Source of the DNA: Gordonibacter massiliensis (ex Traore et al. 2017)
GTDB lineage: Bacteria; Actinomycetota; Coriobacteriia; Coriobacteriales; Eggerthellaceae
DNA: 64,000 bases
Assembly: GCA_900170005.1 (NCBI GenBank)
Contig: LT827128.1
Span: forward strand, 248,001 to 312,000
Direction of reading: 5' to 3'
In this document: positions 1-7,207 of the stretch, in pieces
Position numbering within the stretch: the stretch's first letter is position 1
Layout of the letters: each line of letters opens with the position of its first letter
Position numbers and translations under genes: made by a program
Notes under the pieces: model-generated
Told to the model about the DNA's origin: nothing
The model's input: only the letters and a program-made list of their open reading frames with translations
Databases searched by the model: none

Positions 1-693
1 CGGACCAAGGATGTGGCCGGCATGCTCATCGAGGTGTTTCTTCCCATCATGTTGATCTGCATTTTCCTATTCTCGTTCGTGAGCCATGAACTGCAGTTGG
101 CGTGTCTGTTTGTGCTTTTCGCGCTGCTTGCCTGCCAAGATATCGTGGACATAGCGAACGTGTCGAAAAGCTCGCGTCTGTTCGGCGAGAATTACGTGAA
201 AACGTTCGCGGTGGGACGCATCCTGAACGGTTTCGGCTGCACGTTCGGTTGGGTGGTGGGCACGCTGCTCAACTTTCTTCCGGGCGTTGATGCGGCGGGG
301 AGGTTGTTCGTCTGCTTCGCCTTGGTGGTGTTCTTGGTGACCACCACGAGCTTCGCTGTGTTCCATCCCGGCCCGTTGTCGTATTTCCGGGAAGCGAAGC
401 TCGCTGCGGCGCGTGCGGCCGTTGCGGCCGCTGAGGCCGCTCCGCTCCAAGCGAAGACGGAGGCGGTGGCGGCGCGCTATGACCTCACGTCGCGTCAAGC
501 CGAGGTGCTGCTGTGCTTGGCTCAAGGACGAAACGCCGGCTACGTTGCCCAGAAGTTCACCATCTCATCCCATACGGCGAAAAGCCACATTTACAACATC
601 TACAACAAGCTGGGCATTCACTCGCAGCAAGAGCTGCTCGACATCGTGGAGGCCGCTCAAGATGACCTGCTTGAGCCCGATGGCTCGCTATAG
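1..693 (+). CDS. LuxR-family transcriptional regulator with membrane N-terminus (5' end cut by window)
   Basis: The reading frame is open from base 1, so the true start lies outside the window. The visible part has several hydrophobic segments (roughly codons 5-45 and 75-125), an Ala/Glu-rich linker, and a C-terminal LuxR helix-turn-helix whose core reads LTSRQAEVLLCLAQGR then SSHTAKSHIYNIYNKLGIHS. This matches the Eggerthellaceae type of LuxR regulator, in which a multi-pass membrane domain is fused to a GerE/LuxR DNA-binding domain. Such proteins are thought to sense a small molecule and control neighbouring transporter or oxidoreductase genes. The gene ends 158 bp before an MFS carrier on the same strand, a plausible target. 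The ligand is unknown. Confidence 0.9.
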   Translation, partial: RTKDVAGMLIEVFLPIMLICIFLFSFVSHELQLACLFVLFALLACQDIVDIANVSKSSRLFGENYVKTFAVGRILNGFGCTFGWVVGTLLNFLPGVDAAGRLFVCFALVVFLVTTTSFAVFHPGPLSYFREAKLAAARAAVAAAEAAPLQAKTEAVAARYDLTSRQAEVLLCLAQGRNAGYVAQKFTISSHTAKSHIYNIYNKLGIHSQQELLDIVEAAQDDLLEPDGSL

Positions 694-851
694 CTTTCTC
701 ATCTGCGCAGACGGTTGCTTCATACTCTGGGTCTGATCTACGCGCGTCATATTCTGAGCGCCTCGACCGGCAGTCGGCACCTTGTTAGGCTGCTCCCGAA
801 GAGACTGGCAACCGCGTCGCTCTTCGGCGCAGGGGGAAAGAGGGGGACTTC

Positions 852-2066
852 ATGGCTGAACCGAAAACCCATCATCGCTCGAAGCTGGGAACCAAGGCGA
901 CGCTGTTGCTGTGCGCTTGCGACAGCAACGCGCTCGGATCCGAGATGACGCCGATTCTTGCCGTCATCGCGCTGGCGTTTCCGGGGGAGAACGTCAACTT
1001 ACTGGTGGCGCTGCCGCCGTTGTGCATCATCCCCGCGTCGCTGATAGCGGCGAAACTCTCGTATCACATGAGTCGAAAAACCATCTTGACCATAGGGCAG
1101 GCGCTCTTCGTCATCGGCGGCATCGGAGGGGCGTTCGCGCCGAACTTCGACATCCTTTTGGCAACGCGCGTGTTCTTCGGGTTGGGCTGCGGGCTGGTGT
1201 ATCCCATCGTGCCCACGCTCATATCGCAGTTCTATGCCGGGCACGAGCGCGCGAGCATGATGGGCGGCGCCAATGCGGTGGGCAGCATCATAGCCATGGT
1301 GTTCTCCACGTTGTCCGGAACGCTGGCCGTGGTGGGGTGGCACGTGCCGTTCTTCGTGAACATCTTCTTCGTGTTCGTGCTCGTCATGCAGATCGTGTTC
1401 TTGCCCAAGGTGCCTCCCGAGAAGGACATGGCGTTCGCGCAGAGGGCGGCGAGCCTTCCGCCCGAGCAAAAGCGCATCGGCGCCCGGGCATGGATGGGCG
1501 TTCTGCTCATGTTCGTCACCATGACCATCAGCATGGTGTACCTGCTCAAGATGGCCATCTTCATCCAAGAGGCCGACATCGGCGACTCGGTGATGGCCGG
1601 ACTCGCCTCGTCGTCGACGACCTTCGTAGCGCTGGTGGTGTCGCTCGTGTTCGCGCGCCTGTTCAAGCATCTGAAGCGCTACACCGTCCTCGTGTCCATG
1701 GCGGCCGTGGCGTTGGCTTTCACGCTGCTCGCTTTCGCCACCTCGCCGGTGGGCGTGTTCGCCGGAGCCGTGGTGTACGGCGTGTACCTGGGCACCATCA
1801 TCCCGTATCTGCAGACGTCGTTGAGCGGTTTGGTGCACCCGTACCGGCGCACCTACGCGCTGTCGGCGCTCTCCATGGCCATGTTCGCCGGCCAGGCATG
1901 CTCGTCGGTGTACGTGGCGGCGGTCGAAGGCGTGGTCGGCACCGGCACCGCCGCGCTGTTCGAGGTGATGTCGGTCACGTTCATCGCCTTGTTCGTCGTG
2001 GTGCTGGCGTATCTGCTCGCCACGCACAAGAACGCAGGCTATCCCTATGGCGACGTGACGGAGTAG
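852..2066 (+). CDS. MFS transporter
   Basis: A 404-residue polytopic membrane protein with about 12 predicted hydrophobic segments and a charged central loop near residues 190-215, as usual for the major facilitator superfamily. The ATG follows a strong GAGGGGG ribosome site by 5 bases. No substrate-specific motif is recognisable. The gene lies between a membrane LuxR regulator and a small zinc-ribbon/ferredoxin pair on the same strand. The likely role is uptake or export of the substrate or product of a reductase, but the catalytic subunit is absent at this locus. Confidence 0.85.
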   Translation: MAEPKTHHRSKLGTKATLLLCACDSNALGSEMTPILAVIALAFPGENVNLLVALPPLCIIPASLIAAKLSYHMSRKTILTIGQALFVIGGIGGAFAPNFDILLATRVFFGLGCGLVYPIVPTLISQFYAGHERASMMGGANAVGSIIAMVFSTLSGTLAVVGWHVPFFVNIFFVFVLVMQIVFLPKVPPEKDMAFAQRAASLPPEQKRIGARAWMGVLLMFVTMTISMVYLLKMAIFIQEADIGDSVMAGLASSSTTFVALVVSLVFARLFKHLKRYTVLVSMAAVALAFTLLAFATSPVGVFAGAVVYGVYLGTIIPYLQTSLSGLVHPYRRTYALSALSMAMFAGQACSSVYVAAVEGVVGTGTAALFEVMSVTFIALFVVVLAYLLATHKNAGYPYGDVTE

Positions 2067-2070
2067 GGCG

Positions 2071-2238
2071 ATGTGCTGTCCGTGCAACCATTGCGGCAAA
2101 TGCCTTGACCGTCAGGGGCGCTGCATAGCCTGTCGCGAGAAATTGCCGGAAACGTTCGCTCCCCGCTGCCCGGCGTGCGGCGCCAAGCAACCGCCGCCGC
2201 CGGGAAGCAGGCTGCCCTTCGAAGTGCGACGACGATAG
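2071..2238 (+). CDS. Tiny zinc-ribbon protein (55 aa)
   Basis: Starts 4 bases after the MFS stop codon and ends 33 bp before the ferredoxin gene, so it is probably co-transcribed with both. The 55 residues contain nine cysteines, in a dense N-terminal cluster (MCCPCNHCGKC), a C-x2-C pair at residues 18-21 and a CPAC zinc-ribbon knuckle at 33-36, followed by a proline stretch. The length and cysteine pairs suggest a zinc- or metal-binding ribbon with no catalytic domain. Similar small Cys-rich proteins sit beside other modules in this window, which supports it being real. The function is unknown. Confidence 0.6.
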   Translation: MCCPCNHCGKCLDRQGRCIACREKLPETFAPRCPACGAKQPPPPGSRLPFEVRRR

Positions 2239-2271
2239 AACGCAGGGCTCCAACTCTGCAAAGGGGGTTGC

Positions 2272-2628
2272 ATGATGAGCGTGGAGAAGGCCCTTCTCAT
2301 CGATTACGAATACTGTCTTGGCTGCTCGGAGTGCGAGACGGCCTGCATGGCCTCCCACGGGCTCGGGCCCGAAGCGCTGGGGGTCAAGGTGACGAAGCTG
2401 GGTCCGTGGAGAACGCGCGACGGCTCGTGGCAATACGATTTCGTGCCCATACCAACCGATTGGTGCGACCTGTGCGCCGACAGGGTGAGCAAGGGAAACC
2501 GACCTGCCTGCGCCCGGCGTTGCCAGTACGGCGTCATAACCTACGGCACGGTGGACGAATTGGCTGCCATGATGAAGACGAAGTCGAAGATGCTGTTGTT
2601 CACGCCGAAATGCTGCGATAGGGGATAG
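2272..2628 (+). CDS. 4Fe-4S dicluster ferredoxin-like electron-transfer subunit (orphan)
   Basis: A 118-residue protein of the short DmsB/HybA-like type. The first cluster motif is CLGCSECETAC (C-x2-C-x2-C-x3-C). The second is CDLC, then C-x3-C about 11 residues on, giving eight ligands for two [4Fe-4S] clusters. An extra CC pair sits near the C-terminus. It follows a strong AAGGGGG ribosome site; either of two adjacent ATGs could be used. Its paralogues here all sit directly after a molybdopterin catalytic subunit, but this one has no such partner: upstream are a zinc ribbon and an MFS carrier, and downstream is a convergent TetR gene. It may serve an enzyme encoded elsewhere or be left over from a lost module. 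Confidence 0.88.
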   Translation: MMSVEKALLIDYEYCLGCSECETACMASHGLGPEALGVKVTKLGPWRTRDGSWQYDFVPIPTDWCDLCADRVSKGNRPACARRCQYGVITYGTVDELAAMMKTKSKMLLFTPKCCDRG

Positions 2629-2664
2629 CGCCCGCTTTCGCCTTCGGGCCGCGCCCCTGCTCGC

Positions 2665-3339
2665 TTAGGCGTCCATCGAGCCGAACAGGTGTCGGTCGAT
2701 GCTGCCGAGAGGGGCGTTTTTCGCGGGCTCGGCCAACAGCGTGCGGTGCAGCGACTCCCATACGGCGTTTATATGGGTTGCGTAGAACGCCCGCAGGTCC
2801 TTCTCGTCGAACGTCCCCTTCTTTCGGAACCGATAGAGGTCGTTGCAGTGGCGGTACAGACCCATGACGATGGACGCGCACAAGGCCACCGCCTCGTTCG
2901 GCTCGATGCCCCGTCGCAGTTGCTCCTGCTTGAACAGGTTGCAGTAGATGGACTCGCTTGCCAGGATGTTCTCCAGCTCGAAGCGGGCGAACATGCCGCT
3001 CTCGTCGCGAGCCGAGTGCAGGATGTAGCTGACGTCGAACAAGCCGAACATCAGATTGAAATCGTGGACCATCGTTTCGACGACTTGCTCTTTGAGGGGC
3101 ATGTCGGCAGGCAGCTCGCCCGCGAACGCCTTGAGCGACAGGATGTTCTCCCTGCTGAACTTCCTTAAGATGGACTCCTTGGTGGGGAAGTACTTGTACA
3201 GCGTGCGCGTGGACACGCCGGCTTCCGAGGCGATATCGGTCAACGTGGTTTTCTTGTACCCTAGCTCGCAGAACAGATCGATGGCCGCGTCGTAGAGGCG
3301 CTGCTCCATATGCTGCTTGTTCTCTTGGCGGCTTGGCAT
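2665..3339 (-). CDS. TetR/AcrR-family transcriptional regulator
   Basis: Of the possible starts I chose the ATG at 3339, preceded by GGAG; it gives 224 residues beginning MPSRQENKQHMEQ. The N-terminal TetR helix-turn-helix is clear (TLTDIASEAGVSTRTLYKYF, roughly residues 33-52), followed by an all-helical ligand-binding domain of unrecognised specificity. It is transcribed away from the transhydroxylase operon, with a 170-bp gap to the small ORF at 3509 that contains one copy of the shared promoter element. That position makes it a candidate regulator of the transhydroxylase genes and perhaps of the other operons carrying the element. This is inference from position only. Confidence 0.9.
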   Translation of the reverse strand: MPSRQENKQHMEQRLYDAAIDLFCELGYKKTTLTDIASEAGVSTRTLYKYFPTKESILRKFSRENILSLKAFAGELPADMPLKEQVVETMVHDFNLMFGLFDVSYILHSARDESGMFARFELENILASESIYCNLFKQEQLRRGIEPNEAVALCASIVMGLYRHCNDLYRFRKKGTFDEKDLRAFYATHINAVWESLHRTLLAEPAKNAPLGSIDRHLFGSMDA

Positions 3340-3436
3340 GATGGCTCCGTTTCCCCGCACGGTCTCTCTCCTCCATTCTACCGGCACGTTGGGCGCGCGT
3401 CATGGGGAAAGGTGAAACGGGGTTCGTTCGAAGGGG

Positions 3437-3462
3437 AAAACTTACTTTTTTCTTGATAGGCT
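3437..3462 (+). promoter_or_regulatory. Shared promoter element, copy 1 (AAACTTAC-N11-TANNNT)
   Basis: AAAACTTAC at 3437-3445, a T-rich 11-bp gap, then TAGGCT at 3457-3462. The spacing is identical to three other copies in the window (9859, 14112 and, on the minus strand, 14046). It lies between the divergent TetR gene and the small ORF at 3509. TAGGCT is a weak -10 and there is no good -35, so activation by a regulator is plausible. Confidence 0.55.
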
Positions 3463-3508
3463 GCTGCAAGCAGGCATCGATGAGAGCTCGTTCGAGAAAG
3501 GGGTCGGC

Positions 3509-3658
3509 ATGCAGTTCCTTCGCAACGGTGGCGTCCCCGACGCGCTCGAGCTCGGCGATGCCGTTCCCTCCACGTGGAGGTTGGTGGAGCGCGATTTCCA
3601 CAACGACAACCGCCTGTCTTGGTGGCTTTCGCACCTTTCCTCTCCTTTGGATCGCTAG
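3509..3658 (+). CDS. Small hypothetical protein in the transhydroxylase leader (49 aa)
   Basis: An ATG at 3509 follows AAAGGGG by 5 bases and opens a 49-codon frame ending in TAG at 3656-3658. Third codon positions are strongly G/C, like the real genes around it, which argues for coding. The protein starts MQFLRNGGVPDALEL and has a tryptophan-rich C-terminal part (LSWWLSHLSS). No family is recognised. It lies 40-50 bp downstream of promoter element copy 1 and 110 bp upstream of the transhydroxylase large subunit. It could be a leader peptide, a small accessory protein, or a chance ORF in a 300-nt leader. Confidence 0.4.
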   Translation: MQFLRNGGVPDALELGDAVPSTWRLVERDFHNDNRLSWWLSHLSSPLDR

Positions 3659-3768
3659 CGCATTCAGCAAAACGCCGTTGCGCGGCGCTTGCGCTCTGCA
3701 CGCCCTCCTTTTCGTAAGGGCGTGGTCGCGCCCGCGCGCCGATCAGCGAACCCGAGGGGGACGAACGC

Positions 3769-6360
3769 ATGTCGAACACCATCAAAACGAGTATCAAGAC
3801 CATGGGCTTCTGCGGTCCGTGCTCCGCTTCCGAGCCGGCCGAAGTCGATGTGAAGGACGGTCGCATCGTGCGCATCCGGCCGTTCGACTACCAGTCGAGC
3901 GCGGGTGGCGAGCCGCTTGCCCGTTGGAGCATCAAAGCGCGCGGCCATGAGTTCAAGGCCGCCGAGAAATCGGAGATCACGCCGTTCGCGCTGGCCACGA
4001 AGCATCGCGTGTACTCGCCGAACCGCATCCTGTATCCCATGAAGCGCGCCGATTGGGATCCGAAGGGCCGGCGAAACCCGCAAAACCGCGGTAAATCCAA
4101 GTACGTGCGCATCTCGTGGGACGAGGCCACGCAGCTCATAGCCGACGAAGTGCGCCGCGTTCACGAGCGTTACGGCGTGAACTCCATCTTCGTGCAATCG
4201 GACGGCCATCATCAGGTGAAGACGCTGCACGGGCCGCGCGGGTGCGAAGGCGCCCTGCTGGACGCCCTGGGCGGCTACTGCCTGCAGGCCCGCAATCCCG
4301 ACAGCTGGGAGGGTTGGTACTGGGGCGCGAAGCACATCTGGGGCTGCGATCCGGTGGGCGAGGGAGACCAGCAGAACCTGTTCTACGACGTGGCTCAGAA
4401 CACCGACACGGTGCTGTTCTGGGGCTGCGACGTGGTCACGACGCCTTGGGGCTGGGGCGGCCACTTCCCCAGCCGTTACTGCTTCTTCCTGCGCGACATC
4501 GGCGTGCGTCAGATTTACATTTGCCCCGATGTCAACTACGGGGCGGCGGTCCACGCGGACAAGTGGATTCCCGTGCTGCCGAACACCGATGCTGCCCTAC
4601 AGCTGGCCATCGCCCACACTTGGATCAAAGAAGGAACGTACGACAGGAAGTACCTTGACACGCATGCGGTGGGCTTCGACTGGTTCGAGTACCATGCGCG
4701 CGGCGGCGACGACGGCATCGAGAAAACGCCGGAGTGGGCCGAAGGCGTGTGCGGCGTGCCAGCCCGCATCATCAAGGCGCTCGCCCGTTCGTGGGCGAAG
4801 CAGAACGTGTCCATAGCCCACGGCAACGGCGGCTCCTACATCCGCTCCACGTACTCGCACGAGCCGGCGCGCTTCGAGGTGGCGCTGCTGGGCATGCAGG
4901 CCCTGGGCCATCCCGGGCGAAACCAGCTGAAGATGATGGAGTACCAGCTGTTCAGCCTGCCCCAGCAAACGCCCATCCCGCGCTCGCGGTTCATTCCGAA
5001 CCTGTTCTCCGTGCTGCTGCCCTACGCGGCCGACCAGCGCGATTCGCTCGTTCCCGAGACGCTGGTGCCCGAGGCGCTGGCGGGCGATTACACGCACGAG
5101 AAGCCCCTCACGTGGTACGGCTGCACGGTGGCCGGCGTGCCGGTGGAAGACCAGTTCCGCCCGTTGCAGTACCCGGCCGAGGGCTCCGAGCGCATCCATA
5201 TGGTGTGGATCGACTCGCCGAAGTGGACCAGCTCGTGGAACGGCGGCTACTGCTACATCGAAGCGCTCCATTCCGATCTCATCGAGTGCGTGGTGGCCCA
5301 GCACATATGGATGGAGGACGATTGCCTGTTGGCCGACATCATCTTGCCGGTGAATACGAAATTCGAGGAACGCGACATCAACTGCGACATCATGTCGGGA
5401 AACTACAACACGCTCGTGCTCGAAGAGCAGTCGGTGGAGCCGCTCGGCGAATCGAAGAGCGACTGGGAGTGCGCCGTGGCCGTGGCCGAGAAGCTGGGCG
5501 TGGCAGACGAGCTCACCGGCGGCGCAAGCCTCGAGGACAAGATGCGCATCGGCTTCGAGAACTCGGGAGTGCAGGATTACCTGTCGTTCGAGGAGTTCTT
5601 GGAGAAGAAGAGCTACATCGTCCCACCAGCCGAAGGCTGGGAGGACGATCCGGCCGGATTCTACGGGTTTTACATCGACCCGCAGGCGAATCCCCTGACC
5701 ACGCCCTCGGGGCTCATCGAGTACTATTCCAGCCGGCTTGCCGAGGAATTTCCCGACGACGAGGAGCGCAAACCGTACCCGCGCTGGATCGAGAAGGGCG
5801 AGACGCATCCCGACGAGCGTCTGGGCGCCGAGCGCGCGAAGCGCTATCCCTACCTGCTGGTTTCCAACCACCCGCACTGGCGCCTGCACTCGCAGCTGGA
5901 CGACTGCGCCTGGTTCCGCGAGATAAAGACCTGCAAGGTGGCGGGCCCCGACGGGTACGCCTACGAGCCGGTATGGGTCAACCCTGCGGACGCGAAGCAC
6001 TTGGGCTTGGCATCCGGCGATGTGGTGAAGATATACAACGACCGCGGGTGGACCATGGGCGGCGTCTACGTGACCGAGCGCATACGCCCGGGCGCGGTGC
6101 TGCAGGACCATGGCGCGCGCATGGACCCCATCGAGCTGGGCGTGTCCGATCGCGGCGGCACGAACAACCTCATCGCGCCGAAGGCCATCGCGTCGAAGAA
6201 CTGCGCGGGCGAAGTGACGAGCGGTTATCTGGTGGGAGTCGAGAAGGTCGACGTGTTCGAGTTGGCAAGGCAGTATCCGGAGGCCTTCTCGCGTCCGTAC
6301 GATCCCGAGACGGGGCCGCTCCACATCGTGGACGCATGGCTTGACAACGTGCAGGTGTAA
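3769..6360 (+). CDS. Pyrogallol-phloroglucinol transhydroxylase-like large subunit (molybdopterin)
   Basis: An 863-residue DMSO-reductase-family protein. It lacks the N-terminal four-cysteine [4Fe-4S] motif of its neighbours (only CGPC at 15-18), as in the large subunit of Pelobacter acidigallici transhydroxylase, which is about 875 aa. The residues described for that enzyme as His144, Asp174 and the Mo-ligand Ser175 have candidates here at a constant offset of +4: His148 (SDGHHQV), Asp178 and Ser179 (NPDSWEGW). The expected reaction moves a hydroxyl between trihydroxybenzenes. The next gene is a three-cluster small subunit with the CnaB-like tail typical of this enzyme. There is no signal peptide, so it is probably cytoplasmic. 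Substrate preference is inferred, and other gallol-type aromatics are possible. Confidence 0.85.
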   Translation: MSNTIKTSIKTMGFCGPCSASEPAEVDVKDGRIVRIRPFDYQSSAGGEPLARWSIKARGHEFKAAEKSEITPFALATKHRVYSPNRILYPMKRADWDPKGRRNPQNRGKSKYVRISWDEATQLIADEVRRVHERYGVNSIFVQSDGHHQVKTLHGPRGCEGALLDALGGYCLQARNPDSWEGWYWGAKHIWGCDPVGEGDQQNLFYDVAQNTDTVLFWGCDVVTTPWGWGGHFPSRYCFFLRDIGVRQIYICPDVNYGAAVHADKWIPVLPNTDAALQLAIAHTWIKEGTYDRKYLDTHAVGFDWFEYHARGGDDGIEKTPEWAEGVCGVPARIIKALARSWAKQNVSIAHGNGGSYIRSTYSHEPARFEVALLGMQALGHPGRNQLKMMEYQLFSLPQQTPIPRSRFIPNLFSVLLPYAADQRDSLVPETLVPEALAGDYTHEKPLTWYGCTVAGVPVEDQFRPLQYPAEGSERIHMVWIDSPKWTSSWNGGYCYIEALHSDLIECVVAQHIWMEDDCLLADIILPVNTKFEERDINCDIMSGNYNTLVLEEQSVEPLGESKSDWECAVAVAEKLGVADELTGGASLEDKMRIGFENSGVQDYLSFEEFLEKKSYIVPPAEGWEDDPAGFYGFYIDPQANPLTTPSGLIEYYSSRLAEEFPDDEERKPYPRWIEKGETHPDERLGAERAKRYPYLLVSNHPHWRLHSQLDDCAWFREIKTCKVAGPDGYAYEPVWVNPADAKHLGLASGDVVKIYNDRGWTMGGVYVTERIRPGAVLQDHGARMDPIELGVSDRGGTNNLIAPKAIASKNCAGEVTSGYLVGVEKVDVFELARQYPEAFSRPYDPETGPLHIVDAWLDNVQV

Positions 6361-6379
6361 CGAGGGAAGGGGAACCGAG

Positions 6380-7186
6380 ATGAAGGTGTTCATCGTCGAT
6401 ATCGACAAATGCAACGGTTGCTACGGATGCCAGGTGGCGTGCAAGGACGAGCATGTGGGCAACGTCTGGGAGCCGTACTCGCTGCCGCAACCCAACACGG
6501 GGCATTTCTGGATGCGGGTCAAGGAGCGCGAGCACGGACAGGTGCCGAAGGTGCGCGTGGAGTACACGCCGTGGCCTTGCATGCACTGTGACGACCCGAA
6601 GTGCGCGGCCGCAGCCCCCGACGCGGTGTATCGACGCGATGACGGGCTGGTCATCATCGATCCGGTGCGCGCGAAAGGACGACGCGAACTGGTCGACGCC
6701 TGCCCGTACGATGCCGTGTTCTACAACGAGGAGCTCGACGTGGCGCAAAAGTGCACGGGATGCGCGCACTTGGTTGACGAGGGGAAGCTGCCGCACTGCG
6801 TCGATTTGTGCGCCACCGGCGGCCTGCGTTTCGGCGACGAGGAGGAGTTCGCCGAGGAGATTGCCCGGGCGGAGACGTTCGTTCCCGAGCCCGGTTGCAG
6901 GCCGCGCGTTTACTACTTGAACCTGCCGCACCTGTTCTTGGCGGGCGATGTTTGGGACCCTGCGGAAAACGAGATCGTCGAAGGGGCCTCGGTCACGCTC
7001 ACCTTGCCCGACGGCAGCACGCGCCAGACGGCGACGGACGATTTCGGCGATTTTTCTTTCCGCCGTATCGACGAGGGCGTTTACTCCCTCTTTATCGAGG
7101 TCGACGGGTTCGAACCGGTGGAGCGGCGCGATATCGACCTGCGGGAGAGCCTGAACCTGGGAGACTTCCCGCTGACGAGGAACTGA
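6380..7186 (+). CDS. Transhydroxylase-like small subunit: 3x[4Fe-4S] plus CnaB-like domain
   Basis: 268 residues from the ATG at 6380, after AAGGGGAACC. Twelve cysteines (11, 14, 17, 21, 67, 70, 75, 108, 125, 128, 140, 144) can hold three [4Fe-4S] clusters. Residues about 188-268 form a separate beta-rich domain resembling carboxypeptidase-regulatory/CnaB folds, with a core like VTLTLPDGSTRQTATDDFGD. The small subunit of P. acidigallici transhydroxylase (about 274 aa) has the same arrangement of three clusters plus a C-terminal beta-barrel domain. The short two-cluster ferredoxins of the other modules lack this tail. The gene lies 19 bp after the large subunit and 21 bp before module A, so all three are probably co-transcribed. 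Confidence 0.87.
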   Translation: MKVFIVDIDKCNGCYGCQVACKDEHVGNVWEPYSLPQPNTGHFWMRVKEREHGQVPKVRVEYTPWPCMHCDDPKCAAAAPDAVYRRDDGLVIIDPVRAKGRRELVDACPYDAVFYNEELDVAQKCTGCAHLVDEGKLPHCVDLCATGGLRFGDEEEFAEEIARAETFVPEPGCRPRVYYLNLPHLFLAGDVWDPAENEIVEGASVTLTLPDGSTRQTATDDFGDFSFRRIDEGVYSLFIEVDGFEPVERRDIDLRESLNLGDFPLTRN

Positions 7187-7207
7187 AAGAGGAAAGGAGA
7201 GGAAGAC

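Noticed and set aside
999-2099. Long minus-strand open frame opposite the MFS gene
   Set aside because: Its protein is His/Arg/Gln-rich and featureless; it is the mirror of a GC-rich gene on the other strand.
4597-6414. 605-codon minus-strand frame opposite the transhydroxylase gene
   Set aside because: No family motif and typical antisense composition of a high-GC gene. Similar mirrors occur over every catalytic subunit.
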